54,706 nt of DNA from Jannaschia donghaensis (GTDB lineage Bacteria > Pseudomonadota > Alphaproteobacteria > Rhodobacterales > Rhodobacteraceae): NCBI RefSeq assembly GCF_001403795.1, contig NZ_CXSU01000005.1, forward strand, positions 348,715-403,420. Reading direction: 5' to 3'. A program made the translations under genes and the position numbers. Positions 1-9,478 of this stretch are shown here, piece after piece. Position 1 is the stretch's first letter. Each line of letters starts with the position of its first letter. A model generated the notes under the pieces. It made no database searches. It was not told where the DNA came from and worked only from the letters and a program-made list of their open reading frames with translations.

Positions 1-657
1 ATCGTGAGTGATGAGCAGCAGCGCCATGCCTTCGTCGCGGACCAGATCGCGCAGCAGGTCGAGGATTTGCGCCTGTGTCGTCACATCCAGGGCGGTCGTC
101 GGTTCGTCCGCGATCAACAGGCGGGGACGGCGGGCGATGGCCAGCGCGATGCAGACCCGCTGCCGCTGACCCCCGCTGAGTTCGTGGGGGTACCGACCCA
201 GTGGAATTGCCGAAAGACCGACGCGGTCCAGCTTTTCGCGCGCGATGCGCAGGGCTTCGGAGCGGGGCGTGCCGTTCAGGCGCAGCGTTTCGGACACCTG
301 CGCGCCGATGCTGTGGACGGGGTTCAGGGCGGTCATCGGCTCCTGAAAGATCATGCCGATGTCGTTGCCCCGAATGCGGAGCCATTGGCGTTCCGTCACC
401 GTCGTCAGGTCGATGTCGCCCATGCGGACGGCACCGGCGGTCGTGGCGCCTTTCGGCAGCAGGCCGATCATGGCGAGCCCAGTCAACGATTTGCCGGACC
501 CGGATTCGCCCACCAGCCCCGTGATCTCGCCGGGGCGCAGCGTCAGGGACACGTCGCGCAGAATCGGGGTGCCGTGGATCGACAGCGAAAGCCGGTCGAG
601 CGTGAAGAGCGCATCGGCAGGCGCGACCGTCGCCGGGGCAAGCGACGCCAAGGTCAT
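1..657 (-). CDS. Peptide/nickel ABC transporter ATP-binding protein (OppD/DppD type), 3' end cut off
   Basis: This ATPase energises uptake of a peptide-like solute through the two permeases encoded just upstream. The visible 219 residues hold Walker A GESGSGKS (50-57), a Q-loop in [10 protein letters not shown] (104-113), the signature LSGGQRQR (160-167), Walker B LLIADEP (180-186) followed by TTALD, and the H-switch ITHD at the very edge. The [10 protein letters not shown] form is typical of the Opp/Dpp ATPases. The start is the ATG that overlaps the permease stop as ATGA. The reading frame runs off position 1 without a stop, so the C-terminal oligopeptide-specific domain and any second, fused ATPase half cannot be seen. 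No solute-binding protein lies upstream in this window. Confidence 0.93.
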   Translation of the reverse strand, partial: MTLASLAPATVAPADALFTLDRLSLSIHGTPILRDVSLTLRPGEITGLVGESGSGKSLTGLAMIGLLPKGATTAGAVRMGDIDLTTVTERQWLRIRGNDIGMIFQEPMTALNPVHSIGAQVSETLRLNGTPRSEALRIAREKLDRVGLSAIPLGRYPHELSGGQRQRVCIALAIARRPRLLIADEPTTALDVTTQAQILDLLRDLVRDEGMALLLITHD

Positions 658-1469
658 GCCCGGACCCGCCGCAGACGCGGGTCGAGCGCATCGCGCAATC
701 CGTCGCCCAGCAGATTGAGACCGAGGACCAGGAAGACGATGGCTAGCCCCGGCAGCAGGGCCAACTGCGGTTCGGTATAGATCATCGTCTGCGCATCGGC
801 GAGCATCCGGCCCCAGCTGGGCGTCGGGGGCTGCGCGCCCAGGCCGATGTAGGACAAGGCCGCTTCGGCCAGAATTCCCAGAGAGAACTGGATGGTCGCC
901 TGCACGATCAGCAGGTTGGCGATATTGGGCAGGATATGCTGTGCCGAGATCAATATACGCCCCTTGCCCGCCACCCGCGCCGCCATGACGTAGTCGAGCG
1001 TCCACAGCGGCAGCGCACCGCCGCGCGCGACGCGGGCGAAGACGGGGATATTGAAAATGCCGATCGCCAGGATCGCGTTGAGCGCCGAAGGGCCGAAGAC
1101 GGCCGTGATCAGGATCGCGATGACCAGCGACGGGAAGGCGAAGATCAGATCGTTGCCCCGCATGATCACCTCGTCCAGCCAGCCGCCGCTGTGCGCCGCG
1201 GCCAGCAATCCCAGCGGCACGCCCAATCCGACGCCGATGCCGACCGCCACCAGGGCGACGGCGATTGACGTGCGCGCGCCGGCCATCAGCATCGACAGCA
1301 TGTCGCGCCCGAAATGGTCGGTGCCGAAGAGGTGCAGGACCGACGGGCCGAGGTTTCGCTGCGAAATGTCCAGGACATCGGTGTCATGCGGCACCCAAAC
1401 GACGCTCGTCAGCGCGGCGAGGGCGAAGATCGCCGTCAGGACCGCCCCGATGCGCATCCCGACGCTCAT
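654..1469 (-). CDS. Peptide-type ABC transporter permease (DppC/OppC family)
   Basis: Inner-membrane permease of the second (DppC) class, 271 residues. It has an N-terminal membrane segment (about 7-26), a periplasmic stretch containing HLFGTDHFGRD (about 47-57), which is characteristic of this class, and then five further hydrophobic segments. The EAA-like cytoplasmic coupling loop lies at about 145-185 (FARVARGGAL followed by DYVMAARVAG). It overlaps the ATPase downstream and the DppB-type permease upstream by four bases each, so the three genes form one operon. The substrate (dipeptide, oligopeptide, nickel or opine) cannot be read from the permease. Confidence 0.93.
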   Translation of the reverse strand: MSVGMRIGAVLTAIFALAALTSVVWVPHDTDVLDISQRNLGPSVLHLFGTDHFGRDMLSMLMAGARTSIAVALVAVGIGVGLGVPLGLLAAAHSGGWLDEVIMRGNDLIFAFPSLVIAILITAVFGPSALNAILAIGIFNIPVFARVARGGALPLWTLDYVMAARVAGKGRILISAQHILPNIANLLIVQATIQFSLGILAEAALSYIGLGAQPPTPSWGRMLADAQTMIYTEPQLALLPGLAIVFLVLGLNLLGDGLRDALDPRLRRVRA

Positions 1470-2410
1470 GCCCCGCGCCGCAGGCGGGGATCGGCAAGGG
1501 TATAGGCCAGTTCCACCGCGAACGTGACGGCGACGACCGCGAAGACCAGCAGCATCGTCACCGATTGAACCACGATCAGGTCGCGCTGGGTGATGCCCTG
1601 GAAGATGAGACGGCCGAGGCCGGGCAGAAAGAAGACGTTCTCGATAATGATTGCACCCGCCAGCAGAAAGCTGAATTGCAGGCCAAGGATCGTCAGCACC
1701 GGAATGGCCGCGTTGCGCAGGGCGTGGCGGATCGTGGTCGCGCGCCGTGACAGGCCCTTGGCGCGTGCGGTTCGGATATAGTCCTGGTCAAGTGTGTCGA
1801 TCAGGGCCCCGCGCAACACGCGCGCCAGGATCGACGCCTGCGGCAGGGCAAGGGCCACGGCCGGAAGGGTCAGCGCGCCAAGTGCTGCCACCGGGTCGGA
1901 CCAGCCCGGAAAGCCGCCCGCCGAAACCCAGCGAAGCTTGACCGCGAAAACCAGCACCAGAAGCATCGCGAACCAGAAGTTCGGGACCGCGATGCCCAGC
2001 TGCGTCGCCCCCATCACGCCCCAGTCCGACGGACGCCCCCGGCGTGTCGCGGCCAGCAACCCGGCGGGAACGGCGATCACGACCGTCAGGATCAGCGCAT
2101 AGGCCGCAAGCGGCGCACTGACCCCGATACGGTCGACCACCAGGCCCGCTACGGGCACGCGGTAGGTGTAGGAGGTGCCGAAATCACCCGTCAGCATTTC
2201 CGCGACCCACGCGAGGTAGCGTTGCGGCAACCCGCCCTCCAGCCCCAGGTCGGCGCGCAGGGCGGCGACGGTGTCGGGCTGCGCGTTCAGGCCCAGCATG
2301 AAGGCCGCCGGATCGCCGGGCACGGCCTGCAGCATCACGAAGATGACCACGCTCGCCACAAGGAGGGAGGCGGCCATGGAGGCCAGACGGGTCAGGATCA
2401 TGCGCACCAT
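1466..2410 (-). CDS. Peptide-type ABC transporter permease (DppB/OppB family)
   Basis: First permease of the importer, 314 residues, forming a heterodimeric channel with the DppC-type partner. The N-terminus carries the DppB hallmark: one long membrane helix (about 10-30) followed by VPGDPAAFMLG. Further helices follow, and the coupling loop near 210-240 reads DYIRTARAKGLS, a near-perfect match to the family motif. A second ATG three codons in (2401) is an alternative start. The neighbour upstream on this strand is a DUF1569 gene, not a solute-binding protein, so the binding protein is either downstream outside the window or elsewhere. Confidence 0.93.
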   Translation of the reverse strand: MVRMILTRLASMAASLLVASVVIFVMLQAVPGDPAAFMLGLNAQPDTVAALRADLGLEGGLPQRYLAWVAEMLTGDFGTSYTYRVPVAGLVVDRIGVSAPLAAYALILTVVIAVPAGLLAATRRGRPSDWGVMGATQLGIAVPNFWFAMLLVLVFAVKLRWVSAGGFPGWSDPVAALGALTLPAVALALPQASILARVLRGALIDTLDQDYIRTARAKGLSRRATTIRHALRNAAIPVLTILGLQFSFLLAGAIIIENVFFLPGLGRLIFQGITQRDLIVVQSVTMLLVFAVVAVTFAVELAYTLADPRLRRGA

Positions 2411-2452
2411 GGGCCGAACGCTAGACGGCGGGGCGCGCGGGGGAAAGGGCGC

Positions 2453-2977
2453 TCAGACGGCGCGCAATTCCACCAGGTGATCGTGCACATGCATGACATG
2501 CGCCTTGGCGTAGGCATCCTTGGTCAGCGCGCCGTAGGTGAAGTGTGGGGCCGGATCGGGATCGAAAGCCTGAAATGCCGTTAGGCTGTCGATCAGGCGC
2601 AGGCGTGCGGCGTCGGCACCGGTTGCGTCAAGAACCTCGCCCGGGATCGGCGCGGCGGTGTCGTGCGACATCTGTCCCCGCGTCTGAAAGACATTGAACG
2701 CCAAGGGGCCGACGGTGTGGCGAAAGAGCGCCGATTTGAGATCTGGATAGCCGCTCATGGAAAACTCGACGCTCTGGGCGAGATGGTTGAGCGTGCGTGC
2801 GACGTCCCAGCTGCTGGCGGTTTCAATACCATCGGCGCGCAGCCCGTGAAGCTGAGCCAAGAGACGGTCCATGCCAAGCTCGGGATGATCGCGCGGCACG
2901 GCAACATAGGCCAGGCCACCGGCCAGGGCGGTCGCCCCGGCGGCGGTCAACGACAGAATGGCGGTGCGGCGTTTCAT
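2453..2977 (-). CDS. DUF1569 family exported protein
   Basis: 174 residues from the chosen start. The N-terminus MKRRTAILSLTAAG is a twin-Arg-like or Sec signal, and the remainder matches the DUF1569 (DinB-like four-helix) pattern: an early NHLAQS motif and a late cluster HVMHVHDH that could supply metal ligands. An upstream in-frame ATG at 3037 would add 20 unlikely residues and sits inside a Pho-box-like direct repeat, so I chose 2977. The function of the family is not established; similarity to DinB hydrolases suggests a metal-dependent thiol or hydrolase activity, which is inference only. Confidence 0.75.
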   Translation of the reverse strand: MKRRTAILSLTAAGATALAGGLAYVAVPRDHPELGMDRLLAQLHGLRADGIETASSWDVARTLNHLAQSVEFSMSGYPDLKSALFRHTVGPLAFNVFQTRGQMSHDTAAPIPGEVLDATGADAARLRLIDSLTAFQAFDPDPAPHFTYGALTKDAYAKAHVMHVHDHLVELRAV

Positions 2978-3030
2978 CGTGAAACGGTAGGCGTCGAAAG
3001 GCGACCGGGCAAGCGGCCGATTTAATGGAA

Positions 3031-3048
3031 CTGTCATCCGCCTGTCAT
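3031..3048 (+). promoter_or_regulatory. Pho-box-like PhoB site (CTGTCAT-N4-CTGTCAT)
   Basis: Two perfect CTGTCAT heptamers (3031-3037 and 3042-3048) lie in direct orientation with a 4-base spacer, giving the 11-bp period known for PhoB half-sites. A degenerate third copy (CGGTCAC, 3053-3059) continues the same period. The orientation points to plus-strand transcription. No plus-strand gene follows except the candidate small RNA ending at 3220. No convincing -10 is visible. It could instead act on the minus-strand DUF1569 gene. Confidence 0.5.
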
Positions 3049-3059
3049 CCAGCGGTCAC

Positions 3060-3220
3060 GGCGACAGATCACTGGAGAGTTGCGGTTGCATCAGGCATTG
3101 CCCGACCGCTGCGCCCAAGACGATGCCACGGCGTGATCGCATTGAATGTTCCAAGGCCGATATTTCAGAAGGCATTTTCAGGAAGATCCGGCCCCGGCGT
3201 TCCCCGCGCCGGGGTCTTTT
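3060..3220 (+). ncRNA. Candidate small RNA between the Pho-box-like site and an orphan intrinsic terminator
   Basis: Both flanking genes are on the minus strand, yet this gap carries a plus-strand terminator with a U-rich tail (3192-3220). About 140 bases upstream is a Pho-box-like repeat oriented the same way. No open frame starts and stops between the two; the ATGs at 3123 and 3146 read straight through the hairpin. The simplest reading is a short regulatory RNA of roughly 100-150 nt induced by phosphate starvation. The 5' end given here is only a lower bound set by the repeat. No known RNA family is recognised. Confidence 0.3.
3192..3220 (+). terminator. Intrinsic terminator pointing along the plus strand
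   Basis: An 8-bp GC stem CCCCGGCG/CGCCGGGG (3192-3199 with 3207-3214) has a 7-base loop and is followed by TCTTTT. On the minus strand the same hairpin sits three bases after the permease stop at 3223 but has no U-tract, so it fits the plus strand better. Confidence 0.6.
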
Positions 3221-3222
3221 CG

Positions 3223-5741
3223 TCAATCCTGCGCCCGCAGCACGCCGGCGGGTCGCGCGGCCAGGGGACGCCACGCGAAAGCCAGTCCGGCCAACAGGGT
3301 GGCGAGCGCGCCGCCGACCACGATCAAGAGGGCCGAGCGCCATTCGAAGCTGTACGGGGCCTCCATCACGAAGGTCAGGATGCCCCAGCCGGCCAGCGCA
3401 CCGACGACGATGGCGACCACCCCCGCCGCCGCCCCCAGCAAAGCGGAGCGGAGCGCGAAACTGGTCAGGATGGTCGCGCGCGTGGCCCCCAGGGTCTTGA
3501 GGACCGATGCCTCGAACGTGCGACCGCGTTCGCCCGCCGCCGCCGCCCCGATCAGCACGATGAAACCCGTCAGCAACGTCGCCCCCGCGCCCCAGGACGT
3601 GGCGGCGGCCAGTGCCCCCAGGGCTTCGGTCACCAGGGCGATGGCGTCGCGCACGCGGATCGCGGTGATGTTCGGCGCATCGCCCGCCACATCGCGCAGG
3701 ATGGCGGCTTCGGCGGATTCCTCGGCGTAGACGGTCGACAGCCACGTGTGCGGCGCGCCCTGCAGGGCGGCGGTGTTGAAGATGATGACGAAGCCGATCC
3801 CGCCCGAGGAAAAATCGACCTCCCGGAAATTGGTGACGGTGCCGGTGATGTCGCGGCCCAGCACGTTCATCGTGACCGCGTCCCCGATCTCCACGCCCAG
3901 CTCCTCCGCCTCTTCGCGCGCGAAGCTGATCTGGGGGTCGCCGGTATAATCTTCGGGCCAGAATTCTCCGGCGACGATCCGGGTGCCGTCGCCCGGCGTA
4001 TCGGCGAAACTGATGCGGCGGTCGCCGCGCGTGACCCAGTGGTCGAATTCCGACGCGGGCGTTCCCGCGATCGACCGGACGACACCGCCCAGCATTGGCG
4101 CGGTATCCACGCGGCTGACGGCGGGGTCATTCTCGACCCGGTCGAGGAAGCCTTCGATCTGGTCGGGTTGAATGTCGACGAAGAAATACGACGGGGCGAT
4201 TTCGGGCAAGTCGCGGTCGATGGCGGCGCGCATGTTGGCGTCGATCTGACCCACCGCGGCCAGTACGGTGAGACCCAGGCCCAGCGACAGGACGACGGCC
4301 GTCGCCTCGCCGCCGGGACCGCCGACGGACCCAAGGGCCAGACGCAGGGCGGGCCAGCCGCGCACGGCTTTCGTGCCGGCCAGCATCCGCGACAGCCGGC
4401 GCACGCCCCAAGCCGCGCCGATCAGCAGCGCCAGCGCAAATGCGATTCCACCGGCGGAATACAGCGCCAGCATCGGAATGCCCGACAGCAATGCGGAACT
4501 GGCGACAAGGGCGACCACGGCCACGGCCAATGCCACGATGTAGCGCCGGCGCGGCCAGACGCGGGAGGTGCCGGTCGCGTCGCGGAACAGGCTGGCGGCG
4601 CGCACCTGTTCGGTCCGCGCCAGCGGCCAGAGCGTGAAGATGAGCGCGGTCAGGGCACCGTAGAGCGCCGCCTCGAAGAGGGGCCCCGGATGGACGCCGA
4701 GGGCGACGGGTACGGGCAGGCGCGCCTCGATCAGCGGGCCGACGGTGATCGGGATGAGCGTGCCCAGGACCAGGCCGATGGCGATGCCCAAGGCAGCCAG
4801 AACGCCGATCTGCATCAGATAGGCGGCGAAGATCACCCGGCCTTCGGCCCCCAAAGTCTTGAGCGTTGCGATGACGCCGGTCTTGCGGTCGAGATAGCTG
4901 CGCACGGCCGCCGACACGCCCACGCCGCCGACCGCCAGGCCCGCCAATCCGACGAGAACGAGGAAACTGCCCAGTCGGTCCACGACCCGCTGCACCTGCG
5001 GGGCACCGTTGCGTCGATCGCGCCAGCGCGCGCCGCTGCCCTCGAATGCGGTCTCCAGCTCGACCTCCAGCGCGTCAAGCTGCTCGTCCGTGGCACCGGG
5101 GATCAGCATTCGGTACTTTACCTCGAACAGGCTGCCTTCGGAGACGAGGCCCGATCCTTCCAGTGCGGCGGTCGAGACGATGGTCCGGGGGCCAAGGCCA
5201 AAGCCCGCACTGCCCGCATCGGGTTCGCGCGTCAGAAGCGCACGCAGCGTCAGCGCCCGCGTGCCCAGATAGATCGGATCGCCGATTTCCAGGCCCAGCC
5301 GGTCGGCCAGAACGGGATGGATGATCGCGCCGTCGTCGGCCAGCGCCTGCGCCACCGGGATCGGCGGGTCCAGCGTCAGCGTTCCGGTCAGCGGATAGAG
5401 ATCGTCGACGGCCTTTACCTGCGTCAGCGCGCGATCGGCCTCGCGTCCCTCGCCCGTCGCGGCCATGGAGCGGAAATCATAGACTTGGCTGACGGTGCCG
5501 ACCGCGTCGAGCAGGGCGCGTTCCTCCGGCGTGGCGGCGCGGTAGTCGAACTCCACCTCCGCATCGCCGCCCAGGATCACGCTGCCTTCCCGCTCCAACC
5601 CGGCAGTGATCGACACGCGGACGGAGCCGACGGCGGCGATGGCGGCGACGCCCAGAGCCAGACAGGCCAGGAAGATGCGAAAGCCCGACAGCCCCCCCCG
5701 CAACTCGCGCCGCGCGATGGTGGCGGCCTGCGTCAGCCAGA

Positions 5742-5745
<4 letters not shown>
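3223..5745 (-). CDS. FtsX-like ABC transporter permease (YbbP family)
   Basis: Large permease of 840 residues of the MacB/FtsX superfamily, partner of the ATPase encoded directly upstream. It starts with a cytoplasmic amphipathic stretch and a membrane helix (about 22-42), then a large extracytoplasmic domain, then two FtsX units: helices around 255-420, a second periplasmic domain (about 490-690) and C-terminal helices (about 720-830). The real start is the ATG overlapping the ATPase stop (ATGA); the frame stays open upstream but that extension is antisense to nothing and only shadows the ATPase gene. In Escherichia coli the homologous ybbA-ybbP pair also sits next to tesA. The exported substrate is unknown; lipoprotein or lipid-related export is suggested by family. 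Confidence 0.88.
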
Positions 5746-6473
<728 letters not shown>

Positions 6474-6525
6474 GGGGGTCTCCTTCGGGGGGGCGGCTGT
6501 GAGTGGATATGGGGTATTCGCACGA

Positions 6526-7170
6526 ATGAACAAGACGGTTCACTTTTCGTTGGCTGCCTTGTTTTTAGGCGGGGCTGCGCAGGCGGACACCTTTCAGGTG
6601 GTGGCCCTGGGCGACAGTCTGACGGCCGGCTACGGCCTGCCCGACGACCAGGGCTTCGTTCCGCAATTGCAGGCCTGGCTGGACGCCGCGGGCGCGGACG
6701 TGGAGGTCGTGAACGCGGGCGTTTCGGGTGATACGACGGCGGGCGGATTGGCGCGGCTGGACTGGTCGCTGTCCGAGGAGACGGATGCGATGATCGTGGC
6801 GCTGGGCGGCAACGATTTGCTGCGCGGCGTGCCCGTCGCGTCCAGTCGAGGCAACCTGGAAGCCATCCTGGAGACGGTCGCGGTAGAGCGGGACCTGCCG
6901 GTCCTGTTGATCGGATTGGAGGCCCCGGCGAACTATGGCCCCGACTTCCAACAGGATTTCAACGCGATGTATTCGGAGCTGTCCGACGGATACGCCACCC
7001 TGCTGGAGCCAAATTTCCTGGGTCCGCTGGTGGCGGAGGTGGACATGGCGACGGCGCGGGCACGCTACATGCAAGGCGACGGCATCCATCCCAATAGCGC
7101 GGGCGTCGGCGTCATCGTGGAGGCGTTCGGCCCGCGTGTCCTGGACTTGATCGAAGCCGCCACGCCCTGA
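6526..7170 (+). CDS. tesA: Arylesterase / acyl-CoA thioesterase I, GDSL (SGNH) family
   Basis: Periplasmic SGNH hydrolase of 214 residues with a signal peptide (about 1-20, ending AAQA). Block I is ALGDSLTAGYG with nucleophile Ser31, block II NAGVSGDT, block III GGNDLL with Asn96, and block V DGIHPN with the catalytic Asp185 and His188. The length and block sequences match TesA/EstA esterases that hydrolyse thioesters, short acyl esters and lysophospholipids. It is divergently paired with the YbbA/YbbP transporter. The ATG at 6526 gives a clean signal peptide; longer in-frame extensions overlap the neighbouring ATPase. Confidence 0.93.
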   Translation: MNKTVHFSLAALFLGGAAQADTFQVVALGDSLTAGYGLPDDQGFVPQLQAWLDAAGADVEVVNAGVSGDTTAGGLARLDWSLSEETDAMIVALGGNDLLRGVPVASSRGNLEAILETVAVERDLPVLLIGLEAPANYGPDFQQDFNAMYSELSDGYATLLEPNFLGPLVAEVDMATARARYMQGDGIHPNSAGVGVIVEAFGPRVLDLIEAATP

Positions 7171-7177
7171 AGGGCAA

Positions 7178-7206
7178 GCGCCCCCGCCGGGGGGGGGCGG
7201 GGGCGC
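7178..7206. terminator. Strong GC hairpin between convergent genes
   Basis: An 11-bp perfect stem GCGCCCCCGCC/GGCGGGGGCGC (7178-7188 with 7196-7206) encloses a 7-G loop, eight bases after the tesA stop. There is no U-tract on either strand. It probably ends tesA transcription or protects the 3' end. Confidence 0.5.
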
Positions 7207-7255
7207 TGCGGCGACGTGCCGGCGGGGAGAGTCTGGGCGCGTCGGATCCTGAGGA

Positions 7256-7585
7256 TTACTCGTCTTGTGCGCTTTCGGCGGCGATGTCCGCGAAGATGTC
7301 GGCGGCGCGCGTCGGCTGACCGGAATAGCGGGTCGCGCCGTTCAGGCCGCGAATGTCGTCCTGGCTGTCGGCATCGGCGTTGAAGATCGCGAAAGCGACG
7401 CCCGAATTGCCCGAGCGGCTGGACACGGTGACGCCGGTGCCGCCGTCGGTCAGGATGCTGCGGCCGTCCTGGCTGTCGGCGTCCTGGTTGAAGTGGGCGA
7501 TGGCGGCGGCGGGTCCGGTGGCGACCTCGGCATAGGCGGGGGCGGTGAGGGCGGCGGCGAGGAGGGCGGCGGTAATGGTTTTCAT
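7256..7585 (-). CDS. Small exported protein with two FNxDADSQD repeats
   Basis: 109 residues, not a family I can name. A signal peptide (about 1-19, ending AYA) precedes a low-complexity acidic mature chain. Two copies of the same element are visible: HFNQDADSQDGRS (about 31-43) and IFNADADSQDDIRG (about 67-80), each followed by a Ser/Gly-rich link. The Asp-rich repeats could bind calcium or another cation, but this is inference. A ribosome site AAGGAT-like stretch precedes the ATG at 7585. It stands alone, convergent with tesA and divergent from glpK across a 420-base gap. Confidence 0.65.
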   Translation of the reverse strand: MKTITAALLAAALTAPAYAEVATGPAAAIAHFNQDADSQDGRSILTDGGTGVTVSSRSGNSGVAFAIFNADADSQDDIRGLNGATRYSGQPTRAADIFADIAAESAQDE

Positions 7586-8005
7586 GGGTCTTATCCTTAG
7601 ATGCGGTGGACCGCGGGTTGATGCGGCGGATCCGGTTGAGAGGTGCGGGGCGCGGTGTGTGCCCTGCCGATGGGAGAGAGATACGGGTCCGTGAGCTGTC
7701 GTTCAACAAACGGAAGCGTGAGAATTGTGGGATATAGGTGCGCTTGCGCACAGACGCTGGTCTGACCCGCACCGCCCTCACGGGGCGTGGTCCGATTTTG
7801 ACGCGCGCGTGAGCGGCGGGCGGAAAACTGAAATGGAAGGCGTGGGTCGGCGCGTCCGCAAACCTGGACCCGCGATTCGAACCGGATGCCTCAATGGCTT
7901 CGGATGCGATGCGGGTCCGCCCGTGCGCAGACGTCGGCCAGTCCGTCCGCCTTGCTCCGACCCCTCTCCTGCGGCAAAACCGGCCAAAGTCAGGGAGGCT
8001 TCGAC
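7586..8005. other. 420-base gap without a recognised gene
   Basis: This is the divergent control region of the small exported protein and glpK. It holds a short perfect palindrome (7738-7751), an A/T-richer patch around 7700-7735, and the glpK ribosome site CAGGGAGG (7991-7998). A T-arm-like GGTTCGAATC is present on the minus strand near 7873, but no cloverleaf can be built around it. I see no supported open frame. Confidence 0.6.
7738..7751. promoter_or_regulatory. Short palindrome GTGCGC-TT-GCGCAC, possible operator
   Basis: Perfect 6-bp arms with a 2-base spacer lie in the glpK / exported-protein control region, about 250 bases before the glpK start. The binding protein is unknown and chance is possible in GC-rich DNA. 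Confidence 0.25.
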
Positions 8006-9478
8006 ATGACCCACATCCTCGCCATCGACCAGGGCACCACGTCCAGCCGTGCGATCCTGTTCGATGCGGACATGAAGATCGCCGCGACCTCCCAACAGGA
8101 ATTCACCCAGCATTTTCCCGACAGCGGCTGGGTCGAGCACGAGGTCGAGGATTTGTGGCGGACCGTCGCCGAAACCTGCCGGGATGTCATGGACAAGACC
8201 GGGCTGACCGCATCCGATATCGCGGGCATCGGCATCACCAATCAGCGCGAGACGACCGTGGTCTGGGACCGGGACACGGGACAGGCCGTGCACCGCGCGA
8301 TCGTCTGGCAGGATCGGCGGACCGCCGATTTTTGCCGCGAGATGAAGCACCATGAGCCGATGGTGATGGCGCGGACGGGCCTGCTGATGGATCCGTATTT
8401 CTCGGGCACTAAGCTGCGTTGGATCCTTGAGAACGTCGATGGCGCACGGGCGCGGGCCCGGGCGGGCAAGCTGCTGTTCGGGACGGTCGACAGCTATCTG
8501 ATCTGGAAGCTGACGGGCGGCGTGCGCCATGTCACCGACGCGACGAACGCCGCGCGCACCATGCTGTACAATATCCACGAAGGACGCTGGGACGCGGAGA
8601 TCTGCAAGCTGCTGGACGTGCCCATGGATATGCTGCCCGATGTGCTGGACTGCGCGGCCGACTTCGGGACGACGGACCTTCTGGGGGGCAAAACCCCGAT
8701 CCTTGGGGTCGCGGGCGATCAGCAGGCGGCGACGGTCGGGCAGGCGTGTTTCGGCAAGGGGATGCTGAAATCCACCTATGGCACGGGGTGTTTCGCGCTT
8801 TTGAACACCGGCGATAGGCCCGTGACCTCCACGCACCGCCTGCTGGGCACGATCGCCTATCAGCTGGACGGGAAGCCGACCTATGCGCTGGAAGGGTCGA
8901 TCTTTATCGCCGGGGCCGTGGTGCAATGGCTCCGCGACGGGTTGGGCATCATCGGGCAGGCGTCGGACACGCAGCCGCTGGCCGACAAGGCCGATCCGCA
9001 GCAGCGTCTGTATCTGGTGCCCGCCTTCACCGGCCTTGGCGCGCCCCATTGGGACCCTGACGCGCGGGGGGCGATCTTCGGGCTGACACGCGGATCGGGG
9101 CCTGCTGAATTCGCCCGCGCGGCATTGGAGTCGGTCGGCTATCAGACGCGCGACCTGTTGGAGGCGATGCGGGCGGACGTGCCGGATCTGGACGAAACCA
9201 TCCTGCGCGTCGATGGCGGGATGAGCGCGTCGGATTGGTCGATGCAATTTCTGTCCGACATCCTGGGTGCGCCCGTCGACCGGCCAAAGGTGTTGGAGAC
9301 GACGGCCCTGGGCGCGGCGTGGCTGGCGGGAATGCGGGCCGGGGTCTATCCCGATCAGGAGGGGTTTGCCCGGACCTGGGCGTTGGAGCGGCAGTTCGAA
9401 CCAAAGATGGACGAGGATGAGCGGGCGACGCGCTATGCCGGATGGCAGGACGCGGTGGCCCGGACCCTGACGCGCTAG
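8006..9478 (+). CDS. glpK: Glycerol kinase
   Basis: Phosphorylates glycerol to sn-glycerol 3-phosphate in the cytoplasm, feeding GlpD (encoded here at 27.7 kb). The 490 residues are full length for GlpK (FGGY family). Visible motifs are the N-terminal phosphate-binding [10 protein letters not shown] (7-16), the glycerol-contacting NQRETTVVW and WQDRR segments, GVAGDQQAA near 237, and a C-terminal DGGMSASDW with the FGGY adenosine-binding region. The ATG at 8006 is preceded by CAGGGAGG at seven bases; the frame is open further upstream but without support. No GlpF facilitator is adjacent. Its stop overlaps the stop of the convergent oxidase gene by three bases. Confidence 0.96.
   Translation: MTHILAIDQGTTSSRAILFDADMKIAATSQQEFTQHFPDSGWVEHEVEDLWRTVAETCRDVMDKTGLTASDIAGIGITNQRETTVVWDRDTGQAVHRAIVWQDRRTADFCREMKHHEPMVMARTGLLMDPYFSGTKLRWILENVDGARARARAGKLLFGTVDSYLIWKLTGGVRHVTDATNAARTMLYNIHEGRWDAEICKLLDVPMDMLPDVLDCAADFGTTDLLGGKTPILGVAGDQQAATVGQACFGKGMLKSTYGTGCFALLNTGDRPVTSTHRLLGTIAYQLDGKPTYALEGSIFIAGAVVQWLRDGLGIIGQASDTQPLADKADPQQRLYLVPAFTGLGAPHWDPDARGAIFGLTRGSGPAEFARAALESVGYQTRDLLEAMRADVPDLDETILRVDGGMSASDWSMQFLSDILGAPVDRPKVLETTALGAAWLAGMRAGVYPDQEGFARTWALERQFEPKMDEDERATRYAGWQDAVARTLTR

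Noticed and set aside
3123-3500. Plus-strand frame starting at 3123
   Set aside because: Reads through the intrinsic terminator and then antisense to the permease; no family features.
7860-7960. Minus-strand GGTTCGAATC resembling a tRNA T-arm
   Set aside because: The flanking five-base T-stem pairs only in part, and no acceptor, D or anticodon arms can be placed around it.
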